From: Lysobacterales bacterium PRO7
GTDB taxonomy: Bacteria > Pseudomonadota > Gammaproteobacteria > Xanthomonadales > Rhodanobacteraceae
Assembly (NCBI GenBank): GCA_021404785.1
Contig: QWHH01000014.1
Span: forward strand, 19,997 to 83,996
Direction: 5' to 3'
DNA: 64,000 nt
The notes under the pieces were generated by a model. The model had not been told where the DNA came from. It worked only from the letters and a program-made list of their open reading frames with translations, and did not search any database. Shown in pieces: positions 34,263 through 44,394 of this stretch (position 1 is the first letter of the stretch; the number at the start of each line of letters is the position of its first letter). Made by a program: the position numbers and the translations under genes.

Positions 34263-35108
34263 TTAGTGTGCAATCCGACCGACGGATTGGCCCATGAGCA
34301 CAGGAAGTTGTGCGGACAAACCACTATCCAAGGTCGCGGTTCCGGCGGGCAGCAAGACGATCACCGTGGACCCCATGTTGAAGCGCCCGAGTTCCGCGCC
34401 GCGTTCGAGATGGATGCCCTTGCCGCGCCAATCCTTGCGCACGATCGAACTTGAATACGGCGGGATTTCGATCCCGCTCCAGGTGGTTTCCACGCCCGAA
34501 ACGAGCATGGCGCCGACCATGACCACGGCAAAGGGATCAGCCGTGCTGTCGAAGTGGCAGACCAGGCGTTCGTTGCGGGCGAACAGGCGTGGTACGGCTT
34601 CCACCGCGAATGGCGCGACGCTGAACAGGCGCCCGGGGATATGCAGCGTTTCGCGCAATGTTCCCGCCAGCGGCATGTGCACGCGGTGGTAGTCGCGCGG
34701 CGACAGATAAATGGTGATGAATCGGCCATCTTGGTAAGGCGCCGCCGCAGTCGCGTCACCGAGCAGTTCGGCCACGGAAAAATCCTGGCCCTTGGCCTGG
34801 AAAATCCGACCGTCCCGGATTGCGCCAAACTGACTGATGCGGCCATCCGCAGGGCAGGCGATGGCGGTCGCGTCGGCGGGCAACGGTCGCGCACCGGATT
34901 TCAGCGCACGGGTAAAAAAGGCATTGAAGCTGGCGAATGCAAAAGGGTCGGATTGCTCGGCCTGCGCCATGTCGACCGCATAGGCTTTCACGACGCGTCC
35001 GATCAGGAAGTTCTTCCACGGTCGCCACGTCCAGCGCGTCGCCCAGTACACCAGGCGCGACAGCGCGCGGTGCGGCAGCAGGTACTGCATGAGTACGGCG
35101 AACCGCAT
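34263..35108 (-). CDS. psd: Phosphatidylserine decarboxylase proenzyme
   Basis: Makes phosphatidylethanolamine from phosphatidylserine at the inner membrane. 281 residues. The self-cleavage and pyruvoyl-forming site is FNMGSTVIVLLP near residue 250, with Ser as the future pyruvoyl; the common form is LGST, here MGST, also found in active members. Other blocks are FFTRALKSGARPLP, PADGRISQFGAI, YLSPRDYHRVHMPLAG and PRLFARNERLVCHF. The ATG at 35108 is used; a TTG six bases upstream overlaps the SCO gene's stop. It is the second gene after the SCO-family gene on the minus strand. Confidence 0.95.
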   Translation of the reverse strand: MRFAVLMQYLLPHRALSRLVYWATRWTWRPWKNFLIGRVVKAYAVDMAQAEQSDPFAFASFNAFFTRALKSGARPLPADATAIACPADGRISQFGAIRDGRIFQAKGQDFSVAELLGDATAAAPYQDGRFITIYLSPRDYHRVHMPLAGTLRETLHIPGRLFSVAPFAVEAVPRLFARNERLVCHFDSTADPFAVVMVGAMLVSGVETTWSGIEIPPYSSSIVRKDWRGKGIHLERGAELGRFNMGSTVIVLLPAGTATLDSGLSAQLPVLMGQSVGRIAH

Positions 35109-35110
35109 GG

Positions 35111-35749
35111 TCAATGGTTGGCCGTGAGCATGGCAAGATCGTCCGCGATCGCTTGTGCGGCAAACGGAGGGCGGAAAATGCCGGCCTCGCGACCTTGCGG
35201 ATCCACGATCACGGCCGCGCCGCTGTGTTCGACGGAGATTGCGCCGTTCGCGTCCGTGTTGCGCGCGTACATCAGGCCCAGCGCGCGCGTCAGCGCGGTG
35301 AGCTGGTCGTCGGCGCCCGTCGCGGCGACGAAATCCGGATCGAAGTAACTCACGTATTTGTGCAACACGTCCAGCGTATCACGCTGCGGATCCACCGATA
35401 TGAAATCGAAGCGGGCCTTGTCGGCGATGCCGCGCGCGCGCAAATCCTTCCAGGCCTGCTTGAACGTGGCGAGCGTGGTCGGGCACACGTCCGGGCAAGT
35501 CGTATAGCCGAAATAGACGACGGTCCAACGGCCGCGCCAGTCGGCGAGGGTCAGCGCTTGGCCGTTGGCTTGCGTCAAATGAAATTCCGGAATGACGCGT
35601 GGCGCTGGATACAGCACGGCGTTTTCCAGTTGCGGCGGCGCAGGCGCGGCAAAAAAACGCTGGCCCAGCCACAAGCCGAGCGCCACTGCGAATGCGGCGG
35701 CGACGACCAACCAGATCGGAATCGAGGATGAACTGCGTGGCGTAGTCAT
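35111..35749 (-). CDS. SCO1/SenC-family protein
   Basis: 212 residues with an N-terminal membrane anchor (IPIWLVVAAAFAVALGLWLG) and a thioredoxin-like domain. The copper-binding site is visible as CPDVCPTT (Cys-x3-Cys) with the distal His in ISVEHSGAAVIVD. FGYTTCPDVC and FISVDPQRDTLDVL are typical. SCO proteins deliver copper to cytochrome c oxidase or act as thiol reductases. It sits upstream of psd with a 2-base gap and is divergent from prmB. Confidence 0.92.
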   Translation of the reverse strand: MTTPRSSSSIPIWLVVAAAFAVALGLWLGQRFFAAPAPPQLENAVLYPAPRVIPEFHLTQANGQALTLADWRGRWTVVYFGYTTCPDVCPTTLATFKQAWKDLRARGIADKARFDFISVDPQRDTLDVLHKYVSYFDPDFVAATGADDQLTALTRALGLMYARNTDANGAISVEHSGAAVIVDPQGREAGIFRPPFAAQAIADDLAMLTANH

Positions 35750-35755
35750 CCGCGC

Positions 35756-35761
35756 ATTATA
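35756..35761 (-). promoter_or_regulatory. Perfect -10 hexamer directly before SCO start
   Basis: TATAAT on the minus strand, ending six bases before the SCO ATG, so transcription would start at or next to the ATG and the mRNA would be almost leaderless. The opposite strand has TATACT (35777-35782), 28 bases before prmB. Neither has a strong -35. Confidence 0.4.
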
Positions 35762-35810
35762 GCGGGCGGGTTCGCCTATACTGGCGGCCTTGTTTGGAGC
35801 GGCACAGATA

Positions 35811-36731
35811 GTGACTTCAGAACTTTCCACCATCATCGACTTCATCCGCTACGGCGCCAGCCGATTTTCCGGCGCGGAACTCACGTTCGGGCACAGCTAC
35901 GACAACGCGCTGGACGAGGCCACGCATCTGGTCCTGCACACGCTGCACCTTCCGCACGATTTGTCGCCTGCCTACGGTTCGGCCAGATTGACTGCTGTCG
36001 AGAAAAAAGCCGTGCTCAAGCTGATCGAGCGCCGCGTGAAGGAACACAAACCGGTTGCGTATCTCACCGGCGAGGCGTGGTTCGCCGGGCTCAAGTTCAA
36101 GTCCGACGAACGCGCCCTGGTGCCTCGGTCGCCGATCGCCGAGACGATCCAGAATGGATTTTCGCCCTGGCTCGACGGCACCGTGGTGCAGCGTGCGCTG
36201 GATCTGTGCACGGGCTCCGGTTGCATCGGCATCGCCATGGCCGCGCACAATCCGGATTGGCATGTCGATCTCGTCGACATCAGCGACAAGGCGTTGTCGC
36301 TGGCACGCGAAAACATCCATTTCCAGAACGTCGAAGACCGCGTACGCGCGATCAAATCTGATTTGTTCGCTGGACTGAAAGACGAGGTTTACGACCTGAT
36401 CGTGACCAATCCGCCGTATGTCACCGAGCAGGAATTTGCCGCGCTGCCGCCCGAATACGACCATGAGCCCGCTCTAGGCTTGAAGGCGGGCGCGGACGGA
36501 CTGGATTTCGCGTTGCGTATCCTGGACGAAGCCCCGCGACACTTGAGCGCGAATGGCTGGCTGATCTGCGAAGTGGGCGAAGCCGAACGCGCGCTGGGCG
36601 CGTTGTTGCCGTGTCTGCCGCTGAACTGGATCGAATTCGCGGTCGGGCAGATGGGCGTGTTCGCGATTCCTCGCGCGGACATCGTCAAGCACGCGAAGGC
36701 GATCAAGGCGGCGTTGGCGAAGCGAAAATAA
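35811..36731 (+). CDS. prmB: 50S ribosomal protein L3 glutamine methyltransferase
   Basis: SAM-dependent N5-methylation of a glutamine in ribosomal protein L3. 306 residues. The N-terminal helical domain ([20 protein letters not shown]) distinguishes PrmB from the release-factor enzyme PrmC. The methyltransferase core shows [16 protein letters not shown] (motif I), [14 protein letters not shown] and the substrate-binding NPPY motif in [14 protein letters not shown]. Start GTG at 35811 with GGAGC upstream; an in-frame TTG at 35790 is less likely. Its TAA shares one base with the aroC ATG (TAATG). Confidence 0.93.
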   Translation: MTSELSTIIDFIRYGASRFSGAELTFGHSYDNALDEATHLVLHTLHLPHDLSPAYGSARLTAVEKKAVLKLIERRVKEHKPVAYLTGEAWFAGLKFKSDERALVPRSPIAETIQNGFSPWLDGTVVQRALDLCTGSGCIGIAMAAHNPDWHVDLVDISDKALSLARENIHFQNVEDRVRAIKSDLFAGLKDEVYDLIVTNPPYVTEQEFAALPPEYDHEPALGLKAGADGLDFALRILDEAPRHLSANGWLICEVGEAERALGALLPCLPLNWIEFAVGQMGVFAIPRADIVKHAKAIKAALAKRK

Positions 36732-37846
36732 TGTCGAGCAATTCCTTCGGAAAACTTTTCACGGTAACCACTTTCGGCGAAAGCCATGGGCCCGCAATTG
36801 GTTGCGTGATCGACGGCTGCCCGCCCGGGCTTGCGATTGTGCCGGAGGAATTTCGCCGCGATCTGACGCGGCGCGCCACAGGCACCTCGAAATACACCTC
36901 GCAGCGCCACGAGACCGATGACGTGGAAATCCTCTCCGGCGTGTTTGAAGGCCAGACGACCGGTACGCCGATCGCATTGCTGATCCGCAACACCGACGCA
37001 CGCTCGAAGGATTACTACGAAATCCACGACGTGTTCCGGCCCGGCCACGCCGATTACACTTACTGGCAGAAATATGGCATCCGCGACCATCGCGGCGGCG
37101 GGCGCGCTTCCGCGCGCGAGACGACCATGCGCGTGGCTGCCGGCGTGATCGCGAAAAAATGGCTGGCGCAGAAATTCGGCATCACGGTACGCGGCTGGCT
37201 CGCGCAGCTCGGGCCGCTGATGCCAAAGGCGTTCGACTGGAATTCCGTGGATGCCAATCCGTTTTTCTGGCCGGACGCAGGCTCGGTTCCGGAACTGGAA
37301 AACTACATCGACGCGTTGCGCAAGGCCGGCGATTCGATCGGTGCGCGCGTGAATGTCGTTGCAGACAACGTGCCGCCGGGTTGGGGCGAACCGATCTACG
37401 GCAAGCTCGATGGCGAACTCGCCGCCGCGTTGATGTCGATCAACGCGGTCAAGGGCGTGGAAATCGGCGCCGGTTTCGAAGCGGTGGTTCAGCGCGGCAG
37501 CGAACATCGCGACGAAATGCGTTTGGACGGCTTTACGTCCAATCACGCAGGCGGTATTCTGGGCGGAATCTCGACCGGGCAAGCCGTGGTTGCCTCGGTC
37601 GCGCTGAAGCCCGCCTCGAGCATCCTGATTCCGGGCCGTACCGTGAACGTGCGCGGCCAAGAAACGGAGGTGCGCACCAAGGGTCGCCATGATCCCTGTG
37701 TCGGCATCCGTGCCACGCCGATTGCCGAGGCGATGGTCGCGCTGGTACTGATGGATCAGGCCCTGCGTCATCGCGCGCAATGCAGCGACGTCGGTGAGGT
37801 GGCCCCGAGAATTCCTGCGCAGAAAAGTACTGGACACAGGCAGTGA
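36731..37846 (+). CDS. aroC: Chorismate synthase
   Basis: Converts 5-enolpyruvylshikimate-3-phosphate to chorismate, the last shikimate step, with reduced FMN. 371 residues. Diagnostic blocks: [19 protein letters not shown] near residue 15, [54 protein letters not shown] and [15 protein letters not shown]. It overlaps prmB by one base and its TGA shares one base with the asd ATG. This places aromatic and aspartate-family biosynthesis in one transcription unit. The chorismate formed feeds the trp genes 5 kb downstream. Confidence 0.97.
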   Translation: MSSNSFGKLFTVTTFGESHGPAIGCVIDGCPPGLAIVPEEFRRDLTRRATGTSKYTSQRHETDDVEILSGVFEGQTTGTPIALLIRNTDARSKDYYEIHDVFRPGHADYTYWQKYGIRDHRGGGRASARETTMRVAAGVIAKKWLAQKFGITVRGWLAQLGPLMPKAFDWNSVDANPFFWPDAGSVPELENYIDALRKAGDSIGARVNVVADNVPPGWGEPIYGKLDGELAAALMSINAVKGVEIGAGFEAVVQRGSEHRDEMRLDGFTSNHAGGILGGISTGQAVVASVALKPASSILIPGRTVNVRGQETEVRTKGRHDPCVGIRATPIAEAMVALVLMDQALRHRAQCSDVGEVAPRIPAQKSTGHRQ

Positions 37847-38871
37847 TGACGAACAAGACGTACAAAGTGGCGATGGCCGGCGCGACCGGCGCCGTGGGCG
37901 AAACCGTCTTGTCGATCCTGGCCGAGCGCAAATTTCCGGTGTCGGAACTGGTGCCGTTGGCGAGCGAACGATCCGCCGGCGGCAAGGTCGACTTCGCCGG
38001 CAAATCACTGGCTGTGAAAAATCTGGCCGATTACGATTTTTCCGGCGTGGATATCGCGTTTTTTTCCGCCGGTGGCAAGGTCTCGCGCGAGCACGCCCCA
38101 CGCGCGGCCGCGGCGGGCGCGGTCGTCATAGACAACACGTCGGAGTTCCGCTACCAGGACGATATCCCGCTGGTCGTGAGCGAGGTCAATCCCGAAGCGA
38201 TTCGGGGTTATTCCGCGCGAGGTATCATCGCCAATCCGAATTGTTCGACCATGCAGATGCTGGTTGCGCTGGCGCCGATCCATCGCGCGGTTGGCATCAC
38301 CCGCATCAATGTGGCGACCTATCAGTCCGTTTCCGGCGCCGGGCGTTCAGGCATGGAAGAACTCGCCAAACAGACCGCGGCCCTGCTCGGCTTCCAGGAA
38401 ATCTCGCCATCGAAGTTCAGCAAGCAGATCGCGTTCAACGTGATCCCGCACATCGACGACTTCCAGGACAATGGCTACACGAAAGAAGAAATGAAAATGG
38501 TCTGGGAGACGCGAAAGATCCTCGGCGATGCGAGCATCGAAGTGAATCCGACCGCGGTGCGCGTGCCGGTGTTCTACGGCCACGCCGAAGCGGTACACAT
38601 CGAAACGCGCGAGAAGATCAGCGCGGCGCAGGCGCGCGCCTTGCTCGAAAAGGCCCCGGGCCTAAGCGTGGTCGACCGCCGCGAGGCGGGCGGGTATCCG
38701 ACGCCGGTGAGCGATGCCGCCGGCAAGGACGCGGTGTGCGTTGGCCGCATCCGCGAGGACATCTCGCACCCGCGCGGCCTGGACCTTTGGATCGTTGCCG
38801 ACAATATCCGCAAGGGCGCGGCGCTCAATGCCGTGCAGATCGGCGAGATCCTGACCCGCGATTATCTGTAA
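37846..38871 (+). CDS. asd: Aspartate-semialdehyde dehydrogenase
   Basis: Reduces aspartyl phosphate to aspartate semialdehyde for lysine, diaminopimelate, threonine and methionine. 341 residues. NADP-binding VAMAGATGAVGETVLSIL at the N-terminus; catalytic cysteine Cys133 in IIANPNCSTMQML; VATYQSVSGAGRSGMEEL; substrate-binding VPVFYGHAEAVHIET. The presence of the catalytic Cys argues for a true Asd rather than the inactive Usg paralogue found beside truA in some bacteria. Start ATG at 37846, one base overlapping aroC; a GTG three bases upstream is possible. Confidence 0.95.
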   Translation: MTNKTYKVAMAGATGAVGETVLSILAERKFPVSELVPLASERSAGGKVDFAGKSLAVKNLADYDFSGVDIAFFSAGGKVSREHAPRAAAAGAVVIDNTSEFRYQDDIPLVVSEVNPEAIRGYSARGIIANPNCSTMQMLVALAPIHRAVGITRINVATYQSVSGAGRSGMEELAKQTAALLGFQEISPSKFSKQIAFNVIPHIDDFQDNGYTKEEMKMVWETRKILGDASIEVNPTAVRVPVFYGHAEAVHIETREKISAAQARALLEKAPGLSVVDRREAGGYPTPVSDAAGKDAVCVGRIREDISHPRGLDLWIVADNIRKGAALNAVQIGEILTRDYL

Positions 38872-38946
38872 AACACGCCAAATCAAACGCTTGTACAATC
38901 CGATCTCGACTCTCGGAAAATCTGGAAATTGTGAACTTGTCCAAAG

Positions 38947-38975
38947 TTTCCCAATAGTTACGTTTGTGTTATAAG
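38947..38975 (+). promoter_or_regulatory. Possible sigma-70 promoter of fimV
   Basis: TTTCCC, 17 bases, TATAAG. The -10 matches 5 of 6; the -35 is weak. It ends 71 bases before the fimV ATG in a 175-base AT-richer gap. Confidence 0.4.
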
Positions 38976-39046
38976 GAGTTTTCGAGGTTCGGGTCGAGGC
39001 AGGCCATCGTGCCAGCCGCGTTCAAATGGCGTAGGGGAAATACGTT

Positions 39047-41509
39047 ATGAAAGGATCTGCAAAACTGTCGCTGGCGATCACGCTGGCCCTTGCGGGCGGC
39101 AATGTGTTCGCACTTGGCCTCGGAACGATCCAGGTCAGATCCAAACTCAACCAGCCACTGGACGCGGTCATTCCGGTCATCACCGACTCGCCGGCCGAAG
39201 CCAGCGGGCTGGAAGTCGCGCTGGCCAGCGCGGAGGATTTCCAGCGCGTAGGCCTGGACAAATCGCGCGTCGACGTGCCGCTGGAATTCTCTGTTGGCAC
39301 CGATCGCGGCCAGACCGTGGTGCATGTCACGACCAAGGATATCGTGCGTGAGCCGCTGGTCGATTTCCTCATCGTCGCGAACTGGCCCAAGGGCAAATTG
39401 TTGCGCGAATACACGGTGCTGCTCGATCCGCCGATGACCGCTCCCGCCGCCGGCGCAGCTACGTTGAGTCCGGCGCACGAAGCGCCGCGCGCGAAACCGC
39501 AACCGCTCCCGCCGGAACGCGAACATGCTGCGGCAAAGCCCGCGCACGTAAAGACGCCGCGTACGGAATCGGCTGCGCAAGCCAAGCCCGCAGCGGCCAA
39601 GCCCGCGCCCGCCGCCACACGCAGCGCCGGGTCCGGCGAGTATGGGCCGGTCGCGGCCGGTGAAACGCTGTCGGAGATCGCCGGCGCGACGCGTCCGGAC
39701 GACAAGACCAATCTCGACGCGATGATGTTGGCCTTGCTCAAGGCCAACCCCAACGCGTTCTATCGCGACAACATCAACGCGCTCAAGCGCGGGGCGATCC
39801 TGCGCATTCCATCGGCCGACGAGATCAAGGCTGGCGGCAATGCGGCCGCGGTTGCCGCTGCCGTGCGTGAACAAAACCAGGCGTGGGCGTCCAACGCACC
39901 CGTCGCCAAGCCGACCCTCGTCGCCAAGACGGGCGCGCCAAAGGCCGAGCCGGCGGCTACCAAGCCGACCAAGCCGCCGGCGGCGAGCGCCGAGTCTCAT
40001 CTGGCCCTGGTGCCTCCGGGCGCCGGCAAGGGCAAGCAGAATTCCAGTGATCATCCAGGCGCAGCCTCCGGCAGCGGCAATGCGCAAACCGCCGCGGACC
40101 TGGCGCGCACCCGGGAAGCCCTGACCAGTCGCGAGCAGGAGGTCACCGACCTCAAGTCGCGGGTCAAGGATCTGGAGAAGATGAACGATGACGGCAAGCG
40201 CCTGCTCAGCCTGAAGCAGAACGAAATCGCCGAGTTGCAGAACAAGCTCAAGCAACTCGAGGCCGCGGAGGCGGCCAAACCCGCCGCAGTGGCGGCGGCG
40301 ACGCCGGCCGCAAAGCCTGCGGAAGTCAAGCCCGAGGCAGCGAAACCGGCGCCAGCTGCCGCCGCCAAGCCGGGCGAGGCGGCGGCGTCCAAGGAAAACG
40401 CAAAACTCACCGCCAAGGACATCTGGGGCGACATCAACGCTGGCGAGAAGCCTGCCGAAAACAAGGCGGCAGCGCCAGGCGCAACGGCACCTGCCGCGAC
40501 GCCGCCCCCGCAGGCCGAGTCGAAGCCAGCAGAAGCCACGCCCGCGGCAACCGCCGCCGCGGTACCTCCTGCCATTGAGCCGCCCAAGCCGGCCGAAGCC
40601 ACGCCCGCCGAACACAAGCCCGTATCCACGCCGGCAGCGGTCAAACCGCCTGTGCCAACCAAGGTCGAGCCGATCAAGGCGCCGGGATTGCCGTGGTGGC
40701 AGGACAACAACGTCCTGATGGCGGGCGGCGCCGCACTGCTCATCATCGGCCTGCTTGCACTCATGCGTTTCATGCGCAAACCCAAGATGCCGGCCGCCGT
40801 TGCCACCGCCGGAGCGGTGACCGACGAACACTTCGACGCGACGCATGAAGACGAACACCATCTGCTGGATCAGTTGGCCCAGCATCCGGGCGATGCCGCG
40901 CTGTCGTTGCAATTGCTCGATCTGTATTACGCGCAGGGCGACGCATCCAAGTTCGAGGCTGCGGCCGAGGCCATGTACGCGCACATCGCCGACCCGACCT
41001 CGGCCGAGTGGCAGCAGGTGCGCGCGATGGGCGAGCACCTGTGCCCGCATAACCCGCTGTTCGGCGGTGATGAGGATATTGCGACGGCCTTGCACGATGC
41101 GCATAGCGCGACCGAACATGCCGAGCATGATCATCTGCACGCGGATGATCAGCACTCCGCGCATTTCGACGGCGGAGACTTCCACACCCAGCAGATGCCG
41201 CTGCCGGCCGAAGAACACTTCGACTTCGATCTCGCCGATCACACCGCCTCCGTGCATTCCGAGCCCGCGCACGCAGAACCGGCTCCGGCGTATGCGCCAG
41301 CACCCATTCATGCCGAAACGCCGGCGGCCAAGCCGACCGAGGATTTCTTCTCCGGCGAAGACGCCATCGGCACCAAACTCGATCTGGCCAAGGCCTACCT
41401 CGACATGGGCGACCCGGAAGGCGCGCGCTCGATGCTCGACGAAGTCATGGCCGAAGGCAACGACGCGCAGAAAGGCGAAGCGCGCAAACTGCTGGCGGAA
41501 ATCGGATAA
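39047..41509 (+). CDS. fimV: FimV/HubP-family polar landmark protein
   Basis: Inner-membrane protein organising cell poles, type IV pilus assembly and twitching. 820 residues: signal peptide (LSLAITLALAGGNVFA), the FimV N-terminal domain LGLGTIQVRSKLNQPLDAVI, a LysM-like peptidoglycan-binding section near 198-262 (YGPVAAGETLSEIAGATRPD), a coiled coil near 358-408, a long Ala/Pro/Lys-rich linker, one membrane helix near 554-576, an acidic His-rich cytoplasmic part, and the conserved FimV C-terminal TPR motif (LDLAKAYLDMGDPEGARSML). Ahead of truA, as in Pseudomonas and Xanthomonas. A strong terminator follows. Confidence 0.93.
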   Translation: MKGSAKLSLAITLALAGGNVFALGLGTIQVRSKLNQPLDAVIPVITDSPAEASGLEVALASAEDFQRVGLDKSRVDVPLEFSVGTDRGQTVVHVTTKDIVREPLVDFLIVANWPKGKLLREYTVLLDPPMTAPAAGAATLSPAHEAPRAKPQPLPPEREHAAAKPAHVKTPRTESAAQAKPAAAKPAPAATRSAGSGEYGPVAAGETLSEIAGATRPDDKTNLDAMMLALLKANPNAFYRDNINALKRGAILRIPSADEIKAGGNAAAVAAAVREQNQAWASNAPVAKPTLVAKTGAPKAEPAATKPTKPPAASAESHLALVPPGAGKGKQNSSDHPGAASGSGNAQTAADLARTREALTSREQEVTDLKSRVKDLEKMNDDGKRLLSLKQNEIAELQNKLKQLEAAEAAKPAAVAAATPAAKPAEVKPEAAKPAPAAAAKPGEAAASKENAKLTAKDIWGDINAGEKPAENKAAAPGATAPAATPPPQAESKPAEATPAATAAAVPPAIEPPKPAEATPAEHKPVSTPAAVKPPVPTKVEPIKAPGLPWWQDNNVLMAGGAALLIIGLLALMRFMRKPKMPAAVATAGAVTDEHFDATHEDEHHLLDQLAQHPGDAALSLQLLDLYYAQGDASKFEAAAEAMYAHIADPTSAEWQQVRAMGEHLCPHNPLFGGDEDIATALHDAHSATEHAEHDHLHADDQHSAHFDGGDFHTQQMPLPAEEHFDFDLADHTASVHSEPAHAEPAPAYAPAPIHAETPAAKPTEDFFSGEDAIGTKLDLAKAYLDMGDPEGARSMLDEVMAEGNDAQKGEARKLLAEIG

Positions 41510-41536
41510 CGGCGTACTCTCTCCAACGTGTGTGAC

Positions 41537-41563
41537 AGGCCGGGCTTGTCCCGGCCTTTTTTT
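41537..41563 (+). terminator. Rho-independent terminator after fimV
   Basis: Perfect 8-bp stem AGGCCGGG/CCCGGCCT, loop CTTGT, then a run of seven T. It ends 14 bases before truA, so truA probably needs read-through or its own promoter within that gap. Confidence 0.92.
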
Positions 41564-41577
41564 CGGACCTGACTCGG

Positions 41578-42351
41578 ATGCGCATTGCGCTCGGCATCGA
41601 ATACGACGGCACCGACTTCCTCGGTTGGCAGCGCCTGACCCACGGGCCGACCGTACAGGGTGCAGTCGAAGCGGCAGTATCGGATATCGCCGCCGAACCC
41701 GTGCAGGTGATCTGCGCCGGACGCACCGATGCCGGCGTGCATGCGCGCTGCCAGGTGATCCATTTCGACACGCAGGCGCAGCGCACGATGCGCGGCTGGA
41801 CGCTTGGCCCCAATTCACGCTTGCCCGCCAGCGTCGCGGTGCGTTGGGCACGCGCGGTGCGCGAGGATTTCCATGCGCGTTTCTCGGCGTGCGCGCGACG
41901 CTATCGCTACACCATCCTCAATCGCTCGGCGCGTCCGGCGCTGGAAGCGCGTTACGTGTGCTGGGAACGCGCGCCGCTGGACGCCGAGGCGATGCACGCT
42001 GCCGCGCAGATGCTGCTTGGCGAAAATGATTTTTCCGCGTTTCGCACCGCAGCCTGCCAGGCGCGTTCACCCCAGCGCTGCGTTCAGGCGATCTCCGTCA
42101 TGCGCGAGGGTGACCGCGTCGTACTCGACATCCAGGCGAACGCGTTCCTGCATCACATGGTGCGCAACATCGCCGGCAGCCTGCGCGTGGTCGGTCGCCG
42201 CGAGCAGCCCCCGGAATGGATCGCGCAGCTACTCGCCGGGCGCGACCGCAGCGTGGCCGGCCCGACATCCGCAGCGCAGGGCCTGGTCTTCCTCGGGCCG
42301 TTGTATCCTGCCGAATTCGGACTGCCTGCTGACGTCAGCCTGCCATCGTGA
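41578..42351 (+). CDS. truA: tRNA pseudouridine(38-40) synthase
   Basis: Isomerises uridines 38-40 in the anticodon arm of many tRNAs. 257 residues. N-terminal [18 protein letters not shown], catalytic aspartate in [18 protein letters not shown] near residue 53, [34 protein letters not shown]. Normal family length. The TGA overlaps the trpF ATG by one base (TGATG), so trpF is translationally coupled to it, an arrangement shared with pseudomonads. Confidence 0.96.
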   Translation: MRIALGIEYDGTDFLGWQRLTHGPTVQGAVEAAVSDIAAEPVQVICAGRTDAGVHARCQVIHFDTQAQRTMRGWTLGPNSRLPASVAVRWARAVREDFHARFSACARRYRYTILNRSARPALEARYVCWERAPLDAEAMHAAAQMLLGENDFSAFRTAACQARSPQRCVQAISVMREGDRVVLDIQANAFLHHMVRNIAGSLRVVGRREQPPEWIAQLLAGRDRSVAGPTSAAQGLVFLGPLYPAEFGLPADVSLPS

Positions 42352-42983
42352 TGCATCGCACGCGCATCAAGTTTTGCGGCATTACCCGCGCCGAAGACGC
42401 GCTGGCCGCGGTTGCGCTCGGCGTCGACGCGATCGGCCTGGTGTTGACGCGCAAGAGTCCGCGCAGCATCGCGCCGCTGCAGGCACGCGAAATCCGGCGC
42501 ACGTTGCCGCCATTCGTAACGACGGTTGCTTTGCTCATGGACGACGAACCCGGGTTTATCGCCGATGCGATCGCCACCGTGCAGCCGGACCTGCTCCAGT
42601 TTCACGGCAGGGAAACGCAGGACGAATGCCTGCGCTTCGAGATGCCTTACCTGAAAGCCATTGCGATGAATGGCGACAATGCACCCGCGCAGATGCACGA
42701 ACACACGGCTGCCGTCGGATTCGTGTTCGATGCGCATGCGCCGGGCGGGCAGGGCGGTAGTGGTCGCGTTTTCGACTGGTCGCGAATCCCCCGAGATTTG
42801 ATGCGTCCACTCATCCTGGCGGGCGGCTTGAATCTGGCCAATGTGGCCGAAGCGATCGCGACGGTCGCGCCATACGCGATGGATGTATCCAGCGGCATCG
42901 AAGCGGCACCGGGCATCAAGGATGCCGCAAGAATGCGCGCGTTCGTCGATGCCGTTCGTGCCGCCGACGCCGCGCGTGGATGA
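42351..42983 (+). CDS. trpF: Phosphoribosylanthranilate isomerase
   Basis: Third pathway-specific step of tryptophan synthesis, an Amadori rearrangement to CdRP. 210 residues in a TIM barrel. Catalytic cysteine in RIKFCGITRAEDALAA near residue 9 and aspartate in GFVFDAHAPGGQGGSG; phosphate-binding LILAGGLNLANVAEAI and AMDVSSGIEAAPGIKD. Start ATG at 42351 overlapping the truA stop; a GTG three bases upstream is in frame. The gap to trpB is 205 bases and contains only a 27-codon arginine-rich ORF that I do not call. Confidence 0.96.
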   Translation: MHRTRIKFCGITRAEDALAAVALGVDAIGLVLTRKSPRSIAPLQAREIRRTLPPFVTTVALLMDDEPGFIADAIATVQPDLLQFHGRETQDECLRFEMPYLKAIAMNGDNAPAQMHEHTAAVGFVFDAHAPGGQGGSGRVFDWSRIPRDLMRPLILAGGLNLANVAEAIATVAPYAMDVSSGIEAAPGIKDAARMRAFVDAVRAADAARG

Positions 42984-43188
42984 GCGGAGTGGCTGCGCAA
43001 TGCCGCGCGATTGTGTACGCTAGTCCGCAGCCATGAGTCCCTCGCGCCGCGCCAAATCGCCTTTCGGCCGCTCCCTGCGGCGCTGGCGGCGCGTGCCCGC
43101 TGCCGCAGTGCGGTAACGCGCGGCGCGTTGCTTCGTCGCCGCGCATGATCGCGCAGGCATCCCTCGTCGAACTTTTTGGCAGATTTCC

Positions 43189-44394
43189 ATGACAATCGAT
43201 TATTCGCACTATCCTGATTCGCACGGGCGATTCGGGGATTACGGCGGCATCTACGTCGCCGAAACCCTGATCGAGCCGCTGGCTGAATTGACCGCCGCCT
43301 ACACGCGCCTGCGTGATGACCCCGCGTTCATCGCCGAGCTCGACCACGATCTGAAACACTACGTTGGCCGGCCGAGTCCGATCTACCACGCGCAGCGTCT
43401 GTCGAAGAAGATCGGCGGTGCGCAGATCCTGCTCAAGCGCGAGGATTTGAACCACACCGGCGCGCACAAGATCAACAACACGGTCGGACAGGCTCTGGTC
43501 GCGCGACACATGGGCAAGACCCGCATCATCGCCGAGACCGGTGCCGGCCAGCATGGCGTCGCCAGTGCCACCGTCGCCGCGCGCCTGGGTCTCGAATGCG
43601 TCGTCTACATGGGCGCAACCGATATCGAGCGCCAAAAGATCAACGTCTATCGCATGAAACTGCTCGGCGCGCAGGTCGTGCCCGTGACGTCTGGATCGAA
43701 AACCCTGAAGGACGCGCTCAACGAGGCGATGCGCGATTGGGTGACGAATGTCGCCGACACGTTCTACATCATCGGCACCGTGGCCGGGCCGCATCCGTAT
43801 CCGATGATGGTGCGCGATTTCAACGCCGTGGTCGGACGCGAAGCGCGCGCGCAGATGCAATCCGAATACGGCCGCTTGCCGGATGCGCTGGTCGCCTGCG
43901 TCGGCGGCGGTTCGAATGCGATCGGTCTGTTCCACGCGTTTCTCAACGACGCCGACGTGCGCATCGTGGGCGCGGAAGCGGCAGGGGAGGGTATTGCGAC
44001 CGGCCATCATGCGGCTTCGCTCGCCGCCGGGCGTCCCGGTGTGCTGCATGGCAACCGCACCTATGTCTTGTGCGATGACAACGGCCAGATCACGCAAACG
44101 CATTCGGTGTCGGCGGGACTGGATTATCCCGGCGTCGGTCCCGAACATGCGTTCCTGAAAGACACCGGTCGCGCGCAATACGTTGGCATTACCGATGATG
44201 AAGCGCTGGCGGCGTTCCACGAACTGGCGCTCAGCGAAGGCATCCTGGCGGCGCTGGAATCCAGTCACGCGGTGGCGCAAGGCATCAAGCTCGCCCGCGG
44301 AATGGAAAAAGATAAATTGATACTTGTGAATCTTTCCGGTCGTGGCGACAAGGATGTGCATACGATTGCGGCAAGGGAGGGTCTCTCGCTATGA
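43189..44394 (+). CDS. trpB: Tryptophan synthase beta chain
   Basis: PLP enzyme joining indole and serine to tryptophan. 401 residues. PLP lysine Lys94 in [36 protein letters not shown]; phosphate-binding [34 protein letters not shown]. The opening [14 protein letters not shown] is standard. Overlaps trpA by four bases (ATGA), fitting the alpha2-beta2 complex. No trp leader peptide with tandem Trp codons was found upstream, so control is not by a classic attenuator visible here. Confidence 0.97.
   Translation: MTIDYSHYPDSHGRFGDYGGIYVAETLIEPLAELTAAYTRLRDDPAFIAELDHDLKHYVGRPSPIYHAQRLSKKIGGAQILLKREDLNHTGAHKINNTVGQALVARHMGKTRIIAETGAGQHGVASATVAARLGLECVVYMGATDIERQKINVYRMKLLGAQVVPVTSGSKTLKDALNEAMRDWVTNVADTFYIIGTVAGPHPYPMMVRDFNAVVGREARAQMQSEYGRLPDALVACVGGGSNAIGLFHAFLNDADVRIVGAEAAGEGIATGHHAASLAAGRPGVLHGNRTYVLCDDNGQITQTHSVSAGLDYPGVGPEHAFLKDTGRAQYVGITDDEALAAFHELALSEGILAALESSHAVAQGIKLARGMEKDKLILVNLSGRGDKDVHTIAAREGLSL

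Noticed and set aside
37843-38871. Asd as the inactive Usg paralogue often found next to truA
   Set aside because: The catalytic cysteine in NPNCST and the substrate-binding residues are present.
38969-41851. 960-codon open frame on the minus strand
   Set aside because: It lies antisense to fimV, translates to Arg/Gly/Val-rich repeats and results from the skewed codon use of a GC-rich gene.
43033-43116. 27-codon arginine-rich ORF between trpF and trpB (MSPSRRAKSPFGRSLRRW...)
   Set aside because: Only one Trp codon and no hairpin set of an attenuator, and no clear ribosome-binding site; likely chance in GC-rich DNA.
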